A stretch of DNA of 64,000 nucleotides from Paracoccus onchidii (GCF_028294535.1 NZ_JAQBIE010000008.1:143509-207508), one strand, 5' to 3'; shown: positions 16,853 through 26,491, counted from the stretch's first letter. Notes: generated by a model not told the origin, from the sequence alone. Numbers and translations: made by a program.

Positions 16853-17824
16853 ATGCCCCGTTTGCTTTTGGCCGCCGCTGCAGGATTGGTCTTTCCGTCG
16901 CTTGTCGCCGCCGAGACCCTGACACTTTATACGTCTCAGCCGAATGCCGATGCGCAGCAGACCGTTGATGCCTTCACGGCCGCAAATCCCGATATAGATG
17001 TCGAATGGGTGCGCGATGGCACGACCAAGCTGATGGCCCGTGTCGCCGCCGAAATCGAAGCTGGCCAGCCGCAATTCGATCTGCTTCTTATTGCTGACAC
17101 AGTCACGCTGGAAGGCATGGCCCAGGACGGCCAGCTGGCGGCCTATCGTTCGCCCGAGGCAGAGGCATATGATTCCGCCCTCTATAGCGACCAGGGCTTT
17201 TATCATTCGACGAAACTGATCACGACCGGGATCGTCTATAACACGGGCGCGGAAACGGTGCCGACCGCTTGGGCGGATCTGGCCAAGCCGGATATGGAAA
17301 ACATGGTGGCGATGCCGTCGCCGCTGTATTCGGGCGCGGCTTTGATCCATCTGGCGACCCTGACGGGAACCGAGTCCCTGGGCTGGGACTATTACGAGGC
17401 ATTGGCGCAGAACAACACCCGCGCCGAGGGCGGCAATGGCGGCACGTTCAAGGCGGTCGCGGCGGGTGAAAAGCCCTATGGCGTGCTGGTCGATTTTCTG
17501 GCGATACGGGCCAAGGCCGATGGTTCGCCTGTCGAGTTCGTGTTTCCCGAAGAAGGGGTGTCTTATGTGACCGAGCCGGTGGCAATCCGCGCGGGAACGG
17601 AACAACTGCAAGCGGCGCAGCAATTCGTCGACTTCCTGCTCAGCGAGGCCGGCCAGCAGCTGGTTGTCGACATGGGATATATGCCGGCGCGCAATGGCGT
17701 GGCCAGCCCCGCCGGTTTTCCGGCGCGTGACGATATCACACTGATGGATTTCGACCCCGCCAAGGCACTTGCCGATACCGAAGCCAACAAGGCACGCTTC
17801 AGCGAGGTTTTCGGCGTTCAATGA
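16853..17824 (+). CDS. ABC transporter periplasmic binding protein (FbpA/AfuA-like)
   Basis: This 323 aa protein has a signal peptide (MPRLLLAAAAGLVFPSLVAA) and the extracellular solute-binding fold type 1: LTLYTSQPNADAQQTVDAF, VEWVRDGTTKLMARV, FDLLLIADTVTLEGM, TTGIVYNTGA. This family includes ferric-iron (FbpA), phosphonate and sugar-phosphate (AfuA) binders. ATG 16853 follows CAGGAG. Its stop overlaps the permease start. Cytoplasmic phosphatase-type genes in the same operon and a DeoR regulator favour a phosphate-ester ligand over iron. Confidence 0.8.
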   Translation: MPRLLLAAAAGLVFPSLVAAETLTLYTSQPNADAQQTVDAFTAANPDIDVEWVRDGTTKLMARVAAEIEAGQPQFDLLLIADTVTLEGMAQDGQLAAYRSPEAEAYDSALYSDQGFYHSTKLITTGIVYNTGAETVPTAWADLAKPDMENMVAMPSPLYSGAALIHLATLTGTESLGWDYYEALAQNNTRAEGGNGGTFKAVAAGEKPYGVLVDFLAIRAKADGSPVEFVFPEEGVSYVTEPVAIRAGTEQLQAAQQFVDFLLSEAGQQLVVDMGYMPARNGVASPAGFPARDDITLMDFDPAKALADTEANKARFSEVFGVQ

Positions 17825-19527
17825 GCGTGGCTTCGACACGACACGGAGGCAGTCGGTCACTTGACCGGCTGTTGCCATTTGTCCTCTTGCCGGTGGCGCT
17901 GGTCGCGCTTGGGCCGGTCACACGCCTGCTGCTGGAAGGGGTCGGTTTTGGCGACGGTTTCACGACCACCCATCTGAGCACGGTTCTTTCGCGCCCCTCG
18001 ACAGGCACGGCGCTGAAACATTCCCTGGTGACGGCGGGGGGCGGCACATTGCTGTCGATCCTGATCGGAGGGGCCTTTGCCTTTCTGGTGGCGCTGACGA
18101 ATATACGGGGCAAGGCCGCATTGGTGTTCTGCCTGATGATCCCGATGATGATTCCTCCGCAGATCACCGCATTGGCCTGGATGCAGATGGCGGGCCCGTC
18201 ATCGACCTTGCTGAAGATTCTGGGACTTGCACCGCCTTTGGGCAGCCCGCAGCCTTTGCATTCGGCGGGGGGGATCATCCTTTTGCTGGGCATCCAGCAT
18301 GCTTCGTTGGTGTTTCTGACCTTGCGGGCGGGATTGCGCATGATCCCCGCCGATCTGGTCGAGGCGGCCCGTATGTCGGGGGCTGGTTCCCTGCGTGTCT
18401 GGGCGCAGATCGTGCTGCCATTGTCCATGCCGTCGCTGATTGCCGGGGGCGCGATGGCTTTTGTGACGGCGCTGGGAAATTTCGGGATTCCCGCAATGCT
18501 GGGGATTCCGGCGCAATATGACACCTTGCCGACCTTGATCTATCAAAGGCTTGTCGGGATGGGGCCTTCGGTCCTGCCCGAGGTCGCGGTTCTGGCATTG
18601 CTGATCGGCGTGGTTGCGATCATCGGTGTGCTGTTTGGGCGATATGTTCTGGCGCGGCGCGGCTTTGGCCTTGCGGGGCTATCGGCGCAACCCCTTTCCC
18701 TGTTGCTGGGCAAGGCGCGCCTGCCGGTCGAGATCGCGCTATGGGTCTTTATCTTTGTCATTCTGGCCTTGCCGTTGACGGCATTGCTGGCGACCTCGTT
18801 GTTGCCGGCCTATGGTGTGGCACTGACATTGGAAAGCGCCACATTCGAAGCCTGGCGAGAAGTCTTGCTTCATCAGCCCGTCACGAGGCGGGCCTATGGA
18901 AATTCGCTGTTTCTTGCCCTGAGCGCCGCGGCAATCCTGTTGGTGATCAGCCTGCCACTGGCCTGGCTGATGGAACGCCGCGGTTCCTGGGCCAGCCGTG
19001 CCCTGGATGCGCTGATCGACCTGCCTTATGCGTTGCCTGGGGTGGTCTTGTCGATCGCCTGCATCCTGACATTCCTGAACCTGCCGTTCACGGATCTGAC
19101 CTTGTATGGCACGATCTGGATTATCCTGATGGCGTATCTGGCGCGGTTTTTCGTGGTCATGCTGCGCCCCATTCAGGCCAGTATCGCCCAGCTTGATCCT
19201 GCCATGGAAGAGGCCGCGGCAAGCGTTGGGGCAGGGCTGGGTCGCCGGTTGCGCGATATTGTCTTGCCGCTGGCCGCGCCATCGGCGGCGGCCGGGGCCA
19301 TTCTGGTGTTTCTGACGGCGGTGAACGAGCTGACAGTATCGGCGTTGCTGTGGTCATCGGGAACCGAGACCCTTGGCGTCGTCATCTACAATCTGGAAGA
19401 CAGCGGGGAAACAGTCATGGCTTCGGCCCTGGCGATGTCGATCGTGCTTCTCATCGTGTTGCTCATGGGGCTGGTTCAGGCCGGCGCGAAGCAATTTCCC
19501 AAGGGGGTCATTCCGTGGCAGAGCTAG
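17821..19527 (+). CDS. ABC transporter permease, two fused domains (FbpB-like)
   Basis: This 568 aa inner-membrane protein has two tandem binding-protein-dependent permease domains, each with its EAA loop: VEAARMSGAGSLRVWAQIVLP in the first half and MEEAAASVGAGLGRRLRDIVLP in the second. About twelve membrane segments are expected. The single polypeptide supplies both halves of the channel. It starts inside the binding-protein stop (ATGA) and ends inside the ATPase gene. Confidence 0.9.
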   Translation: MSVASTRHGGSRSLDRLLPFVLLPVALVALGPVTRLLLEGVGFGDGFTTTHLSTVLSRPSTGTALKHSLVTAGGGTLLSILIGGAFAFLVALTNIRGKAALVFCLMIPMMIPPQITALAWMQMAGPSSTLLKILGLAPPLGSPQPLHSAGGIILLLGIQHASLVFLTLRAGLRMIPADLVEAARMSGAGSLRVWAQIVLPLSMPSLIAGGAMAFVTALGNFGIPAMLGIPAQYDTLPTLIYQRLVGMGPSVLPEVAVLALLIGVVAIIGVLFGRYVLARRGFGLAGLSAQPLSLLLGKARLPVEIALWVFIFVILALPLTALLATSLLPAYGVALTLESATFEAWREVLLHQPVTRRAYGNSLFLALSAAAILLVISLPLAWLMERRGSWASRALDALIDLPYALPGVVLSIACILTFLNLPFTDLTLYGTIWIILMAYLARFFVVMLRPIQASIAQLDPAMEEAAASVGAGLGRRLRDIVLPLAAPSAAAGAILVFLTAVNELTVSALLWSSGTETLGVVIYNLEDSGETVMASALAMSIVLLIVLLMGLVQAGAKQFPKGVIPWQS

Positions 19528-20591
19528 GCTTTTCCAATGTGTCCAAGCAGTTCGACGGCGCGCCGGCGCTGCAAGGGATCGACGCAACGATCCGGTCGGG
19601 CGAATTTGTTGCGCTGCTGGGGCCATCGGGTTGCGGCAAAACTACGCTTTTGCGTCTGACAGCTGGTTTCGATCAGCCTACGGCGGGTGAAATTCGTCTG
19701 GATGATCAGGTGGTGGCGGGTCATGGGCGCTTTGTCGCGCCCGAAGCGCGCGAAATCGGCATCGTGTTTCAATCCTATGCGTTGTGGCCCCACAAGAGCG
19801 TTTTCGCGAATGTTGCTTACCCGCTTGAGGTGCGTGGCGTGCCCCGCGCGGCGCGGCGCGCGCGCGTCGCCGAGGCATTGGCGCTGACCGGATTGACGGC
19901 ATATGGGGACCGGATGCCGGCGCAATTGTCGGGGGGGCAGCGCCAACGTGTCGCGTTGGCGCGTTGTCTGGTGTTCGAACCGCGCGCCGTGTTGTTGGAC
20001 GAGCCCCTTGCCAATCTGGATCTGGCGTTGCGGGCGTCGATGCAAGAGGTGTTCTCGATGTTTCATCGCCGCACCGGTGCCACGATGGTATATGTGACCC
20101 ATGATCAGGGCGAGGCTCTGGCCCTTGCCGATCGCGTCGCGGTGATGGAGTCCGGCAAAATTCGGCAATTCGCGGCGCCGGAAGTCCTGTATCGCGAGCC
20201 GGCCGATTGTTTCGTGGCCGGTTTCGTCGGGGATGGTGCGGTTGTATCCGCGCGGTTGACCGGCAAAACACGAGGCGAATGCATGGTGCTGGATGTGTTG
20301 GGGCAAGAGGTTCGGGCCCGCAGCCGGACCGCGACCCCGACCCATGTCAGTATCCGCCCCGAGGCGATCACGCTTTCGGATTCCGCCATGTTGCGGGCGC
20401 GCGTCACCAATTGCACCTATCTGGGCGGCAGATTCCGCCTGTCGCTGGATGCGGCGGGCGAAACATTGGTTGCGTTTTCGTCATGCCGCGCCGCGATCGG
20501 CGAAGGGGTCGGGATGTCCATCGATGATGTCTGGGCATTTCACGATCCCGACCATGAGGTTCGCGTGACCGGGATGCCCAGCTATGCATAA
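19515..20591 (+). CDS. ABC transporter ATP-binding protein (FbpC/PotA-like)
   Basis: This 358 aa ATPase has Walker A GPSGCGKTT, signature LSGGQRQRVALARCL, DEPLANLDLALR and the H-loop VTHDQGEALALADRV. A C-terminal TOBE-like domain (~235-350, with THVSIRPEAITL) is typical of the FbpC/PotA group. The start is a GTG at 19515, inside the permease 3' end, with AAGGGGG eight bases upstream; upstream in-frame codons translate as permease antiframe and were not used. Confidence 0.9.
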   Translation: MAELGFSNVSKQFDGAPALQGIDATIRSGEFVALLGPSGCGKTTLLRLTAGFDQPTAGEIRLDDQVVAGHGRFVAPEAREIGIVFQSYALWPHKSVFANVAYPLEVRGVPRAARRARVAEALALTGLTAYGDRMPAQLSGGQRQRVALARCLVFEPRAVLLDEPLANLDLALRASMQEVFSMFHRRTGATMVYVTHDQGEALALADRVAVMESGKIRQFAAPEVLYREPADCFVAGFVGDGAVVSARLTGKTRGECMVLDVLGQEVRARSRTATPTHVSIRPEAITLSDSAMLRARVTNCTYLGGRFRLSLDAAGETLVAFSSCRAAIGEGVGMSIDDVWAFHDPDHEVRVTGMPSYA

Positions 20592-21669
20592 CCGGCCAAA
20601 CCCCGGTTCCGCTTGGGTCGAGGTTCTGTCGGGTTTGGGTGAAAAGGGGCCGGCTTGCGTCAGGCTGTGGACGGGGCAGGCCTTGTGGCTGCTGGATGCG
20701 GGTGTCGGGCCAGAGCCGACATCATCCTTTGATCCGGCGTGGCTCGAAGGATGCTCGCGGGTTTTCATTACCCATGATCATGTCGATCACATCGGTGGTG
20801 CGGCATATGCCGTTGCCGCGGGTTTGCCGATACATTGCACCGCTCAGACGGCGCAATCCTTGCCGGGCGGTGCCGCCGTCATGCCGTTGCCGGAATCCGG
20901 CACAACCGTGATTGACGGGGTGACGGTGATTACCGGTCGGAATGGCCATGCCCTGGGGGGCGTGTGGTTGCATTTCGGCCTGGGGCGGGGATTGTTCTTT
21001 TCCGGCGATTGGTCCGAAGAAAGCCGGTGGTTTGCATTCGACCCGCCACCACCCGCGGCGACCGCCCTGATCGACGCGTCATATCACCTTGATGATGTTC
21101 CCCAGATGATCCGGCGCGATGCACTTGATCGTCTGCTGCAAGAAACCAGAGGGCGGCAATTGCTGTTCCCCGCGCCGCCATCCGGGCGGGCGCCGGAGCT
21201 TGCGCTGCATTTGATGCAGCATGGCGCGGTCACGATGGATGATGCGTGTCGCGCTGCAACCTTGCGGGCAATAAATTCGGGCAGCCTCAGGGACGATGCG
21301 ATCATGCTGGACCCGATCTTGCGGCAGGGGTTTGATCCGGACGCACGCTTTCTGATCTGTGATTCACCGAATGCCGAAACGGGCATGGCGTATCAGATCC
21401 TGCAATCCTGGCGGCGCGCGGGCCGTTTTGCGGACGATGCCACGGTTGTATTTACCGGCCACATGACAGCCTTTGCGCATGAAATTGTTGCGCAGGGCGG
21501 ATATTTCCTGCGATGGAATGTGCACCCGCCCCTGTCCCATCAGATCGCGATGACGCGCGACTTGATGGCGGAACGTTTTGCGCCTCTCTTTTGTGCGCAA
21601 CCCGAAGATTATCTGCTTGAACCCCGCTTCGGGGCCAAGCTGCTCTTGAATGAAAGGTGCAATCTGTGA
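20584..21669 (+). CDS. metallo-beta-lactamase-fold hydrolase, possible phosphodiesterase
   Basis: This 361 aa cytoplasmic protein has the MBL metal motif T-H64-x-H66-x-D68-H69 (THDHVDHIGG), a further NGHALGG histidine and FSGDWS aspartate, and a late FTGHM. The fold includes RNases, phosphodiesterases and thioesterases. It overlaps the ATPase stop by 8 bases and is overlapped by the next phosphatase by 4, so all five products should be made together. A phosphodiesterase acting on an imported diester is the most economical reading, but the sequence does not fix the substrate. Confidence 0.7.
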   Translation: MHNRPNPGSAWVEVLSGLGEKGPACVRLWTGQALWLLDAGVGPEPTSSFDPAWLEGCSRVFITHDHVDHIGGAAYAVAAGLPIHCTAQTAQSLPGGAAVMPLPESGTTVIDGVTVITGRNGHALGGVWLHFGLGRGLFFSGDWSEESRWFAFDPPPPAATALIDASYHLDDVPQMIRRDALDRLLQETRGRQLLFPAPPSGRAPELALHLMQHGAVTMDDACRAATLRAINSGSLRDDAIMLDPILRQGFDPDARFLICDSPNAETGMAYQILQSWRRAGRFADDATVVFTGHMTAFAHEIVAQGGYFLRWNVHPPLSHQIAMTRDLMAERFAPLFCAQPEDYLLEPRFGAKLLLNERCNL

Positions 21670-22253
21670 AAATCCCTCATGCTTCATTCGTGCTGATCCG
21701 GCATGGGCAGACCGATGCCAATCGCGATGGACGTGTCGCCGGACGGATCGAGGCGGTCCTGACGGAAGCTGGCCGGCAAGGCGCGAAGCGTCTGTCCGAG
21801 TGGATCTGGCCCAAGGATATGGTGCTGTTCGCCAGCCCCCAGAACCGGGCGCAGGAAACTGCGAGGCTGGGATTTCCGGGGCAAGAGCCATTCCTGCTGG
21901 ACGGTATTCGTGAACGCAATTGGGGTGTTTATGAAGGGCGGCCGGTCGCCGATCTTCTGCCGCGCGAGCATACGCCGGATCAGGGCGAGGCCTGGGCCGA
22001 TATGGTGACGCGGGTCGCGCATTCCATTGCCGTCGCCCATGATCATGCCAAAGGCCGTTTCCCGGTTCTGGTCGCGCATTCCGGTGTTATTCGTGCAGCC
22101 CGCGAACTGACAGGTGGCATTGCTGGTGGCCCGGCCCCTGAAAACACGACCCCCTATCTGTTCAAGGCCGACGGGGATGGCTGGCAAGAGGTTGCATTGG
22201 CCATGCGGGATTCCGCCTGGGCCGCAGAAACCCTGGTCTCGGCGCGATCATAG
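21666..22253 (+). CDS. histidine phosphatase (phosphoglycerate mutase-like)
   Basis: This 195 aa member of the histidine phosphatase superfamily has the phospho-accepting motif L-I-R12-H13-G14-Q-T (VLIRHGQTDANRDG), the acid region RERNWGVYEGR and the second catalytic His in VAHSGVIR. GTG 21666 gives the best AAGG spacing (8 bases) and a GTGA overlap with the upstream stop; an earlier GTG at 21657 is possible. It lacks a signal peptide, so it acts in the cytoplasm, presumably removing phosphate from a monoester delivered by the importer and MBL protein. Confidence 0.8.
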   Translation: MKIPHASFVLIRHGQTDANRDGRVAGRIEAVLTEAGRQGAKRLSEWIWPKDMVLFASPQNRAQETARLGFPGQEPFLLDGIRERNWGVYEGRPVADLLPREHTPDQGEAWADMVTRVAHSIAVAHDHAKGRFPVLVAHSGVIRAARELTGGIAGGPAPENTTPYLFKADGDGWQEVALAMRDSAWAAETLVSARS

Positions 22254-22274
22254 CGCTGCGATTATTACAAAGGC

Positions 22275-23327
22275 TCAGCCACTGGCGCGGGGCACCAGCG
22301 TAAAGCCGGTGTCATGTTCTGTCGGGAAGGGGCTGTTCTGGCGGTCGGTCTCTGCTTGCGGTCTCAGGATGCATTCCGCGACTTTCCGGGCGATCTTGTC
22401 AGCCGCGGGGCGAACCGTCGTCAATGGCGGCACCATCTGAGCTGCAAAATCCAGATCGCCGAATCCTGCCAGCGCCAGTTCTGTCGGGATGGACAGGTCG
22501 CGCCGCTGAGCTTCGAAGAGCACACCAAGGGCCAATGTGTCGTTGGAACAGGCGATTGCCCGAACCGGGTTCATGCAAACCTCTTCAAAGAGTCTGACCC
22601 CGTTGGATGTGCTGGCCGGCGCACTGTTTTCAACCAAGCGCGCCGTGATTCCCGCCTCTTGCATTTCTGCCAGAAATCCTTCGCTGCGTTGCGCAGCGCG
22701 AAAGTCCTCATCCAGACGCGCGCCGATAAATGCCGCGCTTTCATAGCCTTGATCGATGAAGCGTCGTGCGATATGTCGTCCGACCTGCTCGTGCGAGAAG
22801 CCAACGGCCTGATCGATGACCTGACCGCCCAGTTCCCACATTTCCACCACAGGGGTGTTTGAACGCAGTAGCAGTTTTCGGGTGGCGGCGTTGTGTCGAC
22901 ACCCGGTCAATACAACCGCAGCCGGTGCCCAGGACAAGGCGGCACGTACCAGCGCCTCTTCCTGATCCAGCGAATATTCGGTATGTCCGACCAGCGTTTG
23001 CAACCCTCCACGCGCCAGCAGGCGCTCTAACTCGGCTACGGTTTCGGAAAAGAATGCATTGCGCAGCGATGGCACGATGACGCTGACCACTTTCGAACCC
23101 GCCGCGGCCAGCCCCCCTGCAACATAGTTGGGCACATAGCCCAGCTCGTCGATGCTGCGTTGCACGCGTGAGGCGATGCGTTCGGATACCGCTGATGGTT
23201 TGCGCAGGAACAGGGACACCGTCGAAGGTGACACAGCGGCCGCCTTTGCGACGTCTGACATCGTGACGCGCTGCATCTTGCGCCGTGTGCGTGGCGGTCT
23301 GGCGCCGCCCGAATTGCCGGAGTCCAT
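22275..23327 (-). CDS. LacI-family regulator (GntR-type) of the TctCBA/sugar-acid block
   Basis: This 350 aa regulator has an Arg-rich N-terminal arm, a helix-turn-helix (MSDVAKAAAVSPSTVSLFLRKP, residues ~23-45) and a sensor domain with GYESAAFIGARLDEDFRAAQR and IACSNDTLALGVL, as in gluconate-type LacI repressors. It is divergent from tctC. A TAGCGCTA-centred site lies between them, and the same core recurs before the dehydratase gene, so it probably controls both units. Confidence 0.85.
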   Translation of the reverse strand: MDSGNSGGARPPRTRRKMQRVTMSDVAKAAAVSPSTVSLFLRKPSAVSERIASRVQRSIDELGYVPNYVAGGLAAAGSKVVSVIVPSLRNAFFSETVAELERLLARGGLQTLVGHTEYSLDQEEALVRAALSWAPAAVVLTGCRHNAATRKLLLRSNTPVVEMWELGGQVIDQAVGFSHEQVGRHIARRFIDQGYESAAFIGARLDEDFRAAQRSEGFLAEMQEAGITARLVENSAPASTSNGVRLFEEVCMNPVRAIACSNDTLALGVLFEAQRRDLSIPTELALAGFGDLDFAAQMVPPLTTVRPAADKIARKVAECILRPQAETDRQNSPFPTEHDTGFTLVPRASG

Positions 23328-23455
23328 GTCTGCTCCCTTGTTCCCTGCCTGTCATAGATAGCGCGAGGTCGCGAGATGGAACAAGATCCCGCCACGCAGG
23401 CCTGCAACCCCGACACCGGCCGGTGCGAATCTTAAAGAGAATGTTTGACTTGTAA

Positions 23456-23470
23456 ATCGTAGCGCTATTA
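23456..23470. promoter_or_regulatory. candidate LacI operator before tctC
   Basis: ATCGTAGCGCTATTA carries the palindromic core TAGCGCTA (23460-23467), preceded by CG as in the perfect site at 30298-30317. It lies 89 bases before tctC and 129 before the LacI start. Confidence 0.55.
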
Positions 23471-23555
23471 TCTGTTGCTGTCAGCGGGTGCCAGTTTCCG
23501 GTCATGTTCGGGTCGGTGATATGGCCCACCTGCAGCACCACGAGGGGAGGAACAC

Positions 23556-24485
23556 ATGAATAATCAACTTAAGTTGGGCTTCAAGACCGCGCTGGCGGTC
23601 GCCGCCATGTCGGCTGCGACGCAGGCGCAGACATTGGAAATGGTGGTGCCGTTCAGCGCCGGGGGCGGCACCGATACGGTCGCACGCGTGTTCGAACCGC
23701 CTTTTGCCGCAGCTTTGGACCGGACCGTCGTCATTCGCAACAATGCCGGTGCCAGCGGCACGATCGGCGCCGCCGCGGTGGCTGCGGCCAAAGCTGATGG
23801 GAACACCATCGGATATCTGCCGATCGGCCCGGTGGCGATCCAGCCATCGCTGCGTGATACGGCCTATGGTCTGAACGAATTTTCCTATATCTGTCAAACG
23901 ACTTCGACACCGGTGTTCCTGTTGCAGGCGTCCGGCGCAGACAAGGCCTCGGTGCAGGATTGGGTTGACCAAGGCGGATCGGGCAGGGTGGTCTATGGAT
24001 CGTCCGGACCCGGCACGATCCCGCATCTGGCGATGGCGGCTTTTGCATCGGCTGCGCAAATGAATGCCATTCACCTGCCTTTCGACGGAACCGGGATGGC
24101 CATGAACGCCATGGCCGGCGGAGAGATCGACCTTTTTGTCGATACGGCAACCGTGCTTGAGGGGAATGACGTCACTGCTTTGGCTGTGTTTGCCGCCGAG
24201 CGACTGGATGCCTATCCGGATGTGCCAACCATGGCCGAAGCCGGATTTGATCTGGAATTCTCGGTCTGGCAGGGGGTCTTCGGACCTGCGGGCATGTCCG
24301 AAGAAGATAAGGCCAGCTTTTCCGCTGCCTGCAAGACAGCCGTCGAATCGGACGCGTTCGCCGATCTTGCGGCCAAGACCAATACCGGAATCCGCTATCA
24401 AGGCCCCGAGGAATTCGAGGCGTTTGTTCGCGCGAATGGCCAGATGAATGCCGACATTCTGAAAGAGGCCGGATTGGTCAAGTGA
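23556..24485 (+). CDS. tctC: tripartite tricarboxylate transporter (TTT) binding protein TctC-like
   Basis: This 309 aa periplasmic protein has a signal peptide (to ~TQAQT) and the TctC fold: LEMVVPFSAGGGTDTVARVF, GASGTIGAAAVAAAKADGNTIGYLP and YPDVPTMAEAGFD. It captures a carboxylate for the TctAB membrane part. GAGGGGAGGA precedes the ATG. Its stop overlaps the tctB start (TGATG). The neighbouring dehydratase/aldolase genes suggest an aldonate or aldarate as substrate. Confidence 0.9.
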   Translation: MNNQLKLGFKTALAVAAMSAATQAQTLEMVVPFSAGGGTDTVARVFEPPFAAALDRTVVIRNNAGASGTIGAAAVAAAKADGNTIGYLPIGPVAIQPSLRDTAYGLNEFSYICQTTSTPVFLLQASGADKASVQDWVDQGGSGRVVYGSSGPGTIPHLAMAAFASAAQMNAIHLPFDGTGMAMNAMAGGEIDLFVDTATVLEGNDVTALAVFAAERLDAYPDVPTMAEAGFDLEFSVWQGVFGPAGMSEEDKASFSAACKTAVESDAFADLAAKTNTGIRYQGPEEFEAFVRANGQMNADILKEAGLVK

Positions 24486-24982
24486 TGCAACAAGACGGAC
24501 CGGTGCCCGAAAGGCGCGCAATTCCAATACGTCCGGGCGAGATGGCGGTCGCGATCGCGTTGATTGCCATCGCCATTGCCGCGTTCCTGTCTTCGTTCTC
24601 GGGGGCGGGCGCCGGGAACGTGGCATCGACGGATTCACCGATGCAGCTGCCGCGAATATTATTGGTCATATGGATCGTGCTGGGCATATTTTGTGCGTTG
24701 TATGCGGCGTTCTGGGCCCGGGCAGCCGGCCCTGACCGATATTTCGTGGGGCGCGTCGTCCTGTTTGGCGGGATTTTGCTGGCATTGGCCACGGGGATCC
24801 TGTTCCTTGGATATCTCGTCCCCATGACGATCGGTGTGGCGGCTTTATTGTGGTGTCTGGGTGAACGCCAGATGCTGCGCTTTGGCCTGACCTTGCTTCT
24901 GCTTGGACCCGGGATCTGGCTGTTGTTTCATCATGTTCTGGGTCTGCGCCTTCCGGTTCTGATGTCAGGAGGGCTGTTCTGA
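24485..24982 (+). CDS. tctB: TTT transporter small membrane subunit TctB-like
   Basis: This 165 aa protein has four predicted membrane helices (AVAIALIAIAIAAFL, LLVIWIVLGIFCALYAAFW, VVLFGGILLALATGILFLGYL, LTLLLLGPGIWLLFHHVL), the TctB size and topology. ATG 24485 shares one base with the tctC stop, and its own stop shares one base with the tctA start, so the three are coupled. Confidence 0.85.
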   Translation: MQQDGPVPERRAIPIRPGEMAVAIALIAIAIAAFLSSFSGAGAGNVASTDSPMQLPRILLVIWIVLGIFCALYAAFWARAAGPDRYFVGRVVLFGGILLALATGILFLGYLVPMTIGVAALLWCLGERQMLRFGLTLLLLGPGIWLLFHHVLGLRLPVLMSGGLF

Positions 24983-26472
24983 TGGGTGATCTGGCGACAA
25001 TCATGGCCACGGTCCTCAGTTTCGGGACGTTGGCTGCATTGGTGTTTGGCACCGGGTTGGGGATCGTCATTGGCGCCCTGCCGGGGTTGGGATCGGTGGT
25101 CGGGCTGTCCATCTGCCTGCCCTTCACCTTTGGAATGGACACGGTGCCCAGCCTGACCCTGTTGCTTGGGGTCTATTGCGGATCGGTTTTTGGCGGGTCG
25201 ATTTCGGCAATTCTCATCAACTCGCCGGGGACACCGCAGGCGGCGGCCACAACGCTTGACGGGTATCCGATGGCCCAACGCGGGGAGGCGGGGCTTGCCC
25301 TGGGGTGGGCCAGCGTCAGTTCGGTGCTTGGGGGGTTGATCTCTTGCGTGGTGCTGATCGTGGCTGCGCCCCAGCTGGCAAGATTTGCCACCAGCTTTGG
25401 TTCTGTCGAGATCTTCGCACTGATCGTGCTGGCCCTTACCTGCATCGCGGCGGTGTCGCGTGGCAATACGACCAAGGGACTGCTGATGGGCGCGGTTGGA
25501 TTATCGCTGGCCTTGGTTGGCACGGATCCCGTAACCGGCGCCGCGCGTTTCACCTTCGGCACGCAATTCCTGTCGGCGGGGTTTGACCTGATTGCGATCG
25601 TGATCGGCCTGTTTGCCCTGTCAGAAGCCTTGTTTCGCGTTGCAACCGGCGATTCCGGTACCGCAGAAGTGTCGGGAACACGTATCCGGCTGCCGGCCTT
25701 GGGGCAATGGAAAAGCCGGATCGCGACCTTGTTGCGCAGTTCGGCCATCGGTTGCGTCGTCGGCGCGCTGCCCGGCACCGGAGCCGCGACGGCATCGTTC
25801 ATCAGCTATGCAAGTGCGCGCCAATTGTCCCCCAAGGGCGACAAATTCGGGACGGGAGAGCCGGAAGGCCTGGTCGCCGCGGAATCATCGAATAACGCGG
25901 TGACCGGCAGCGCGATGATTCCGACACTGGCGTTGGGGATTCCCGGTGACGTCGTCACCGCTATTCTTCTCAGTGCGTTGGTGGTGCATGGCGTGACGCC
26001 CGGTGTGCGCCTGATGTCCGAACATCTGGATCTGGTGAATGCGATCTTTATCGTGCTGATCCTGATCAATCTGGCGATGTTCGTTCTGGCCTTTCCCCTG
26101 GTGCGTGTTTTCGGACGGTTGCTTTCCATCCCCCAGCATATCGTAACCGCCGGAATCGTGACCTTCGGGATCGTTGGGGCCGTTACCGTGCGCGGCAATC
26201 CCTTGGACGTGTTGACGGCGGTGGGCTTTGGCTTTTTCGGGCTGGTGTTGCGGCTGACGGGTTTCCCGCTGGCGCCGTTGGTGATCGGATTGGTGCTTGG
26301 GCCGCAATTCGAACAAAACCTGCGCCGCGGGCTTTTGTTGAATGATGGCAATTTCCTTGCCTTCTTTACCGACGGTCCGATCGCGGCGTTCTTGTTTCTC
26401 TGCGTGGGGCTTGCGATCTTCGGGCCGGTTTTGCGCGCCGGTTTTGCGCGCCTTCGCGGCGTCTTTGCATAG
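24982..26472 (+). CDS. tctA: TTT transporter large membrane subunit TctA-like
   Basis: This 496 aa, about 12-helix protein has the family blocks GIVIGALPGLGSVVGLSICLPFTFGMD, INSPGTPQAAATTLDGYPMAQRGEAG and GALPGTGAATASFISYA. It is the transport channel of the secondary TTT system. It ends 36 bases before the convergent enolase-superfamily gene, with a long shared hairpin between them. Confidence 0.92.
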   Translation: MGDLATIMATVLSFGTLAALVFGTGLGIVIGALPGLGSVVGLSICLPFTFGMDTVPSLTLLLGVYCGSVFGGSISAILINSPGTPQAAATTLDGYPMAQRGEAGLALGWASVSSVLGGLISCVVLIVAAPQLARFATSFGSVEIFALIVLALTCIAAVSRGNTTKGLLMGAVGLSLALVGTDPVTGAARFTFGTQFLSAGFDLIAIVIGLFALSEALFRVATGDSGTAEVSGTRIRLPALGQWKSRIATLLRSSAIGCVVGALPGTGAATASFISYASARQLSPKGDKFGTGEPEGLVAAESSNNAVTGSAMIPTLALGIPGDVVTAILLSALVVHGVTPGVRLMSEHLDLVNAIFIVLILINLAMFVLAFPLVRVFGRLLSIPQHIVTAGIVTFGIVGAVTVRGNPLDVLTAVGFGFFGLVLRLTGFPLAPLVIGLVLGPQFEQNLRRGLLLNDGNFLAFFTDGPIAAFLFLCVGLAIFGPVLRAGFARLRGVFA

Positions 26473-26491
26473 CGCGGTGGCGAGGGACGAA

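Noticed and set aside
16736..17878. 380-codon minus-strand frame
   Set aside because: It is antisense to the binding-protein gene, which has a signal peptide, a ribosome site and overlaps its operon partner.
16853..20591. Ferric iron importer FbpABC
   Set aside because: The family is shared, but co-translated phosphatase-type hydrolases and a DeoR regulator make a phosphate ester more likely; iron is not fully excluded.
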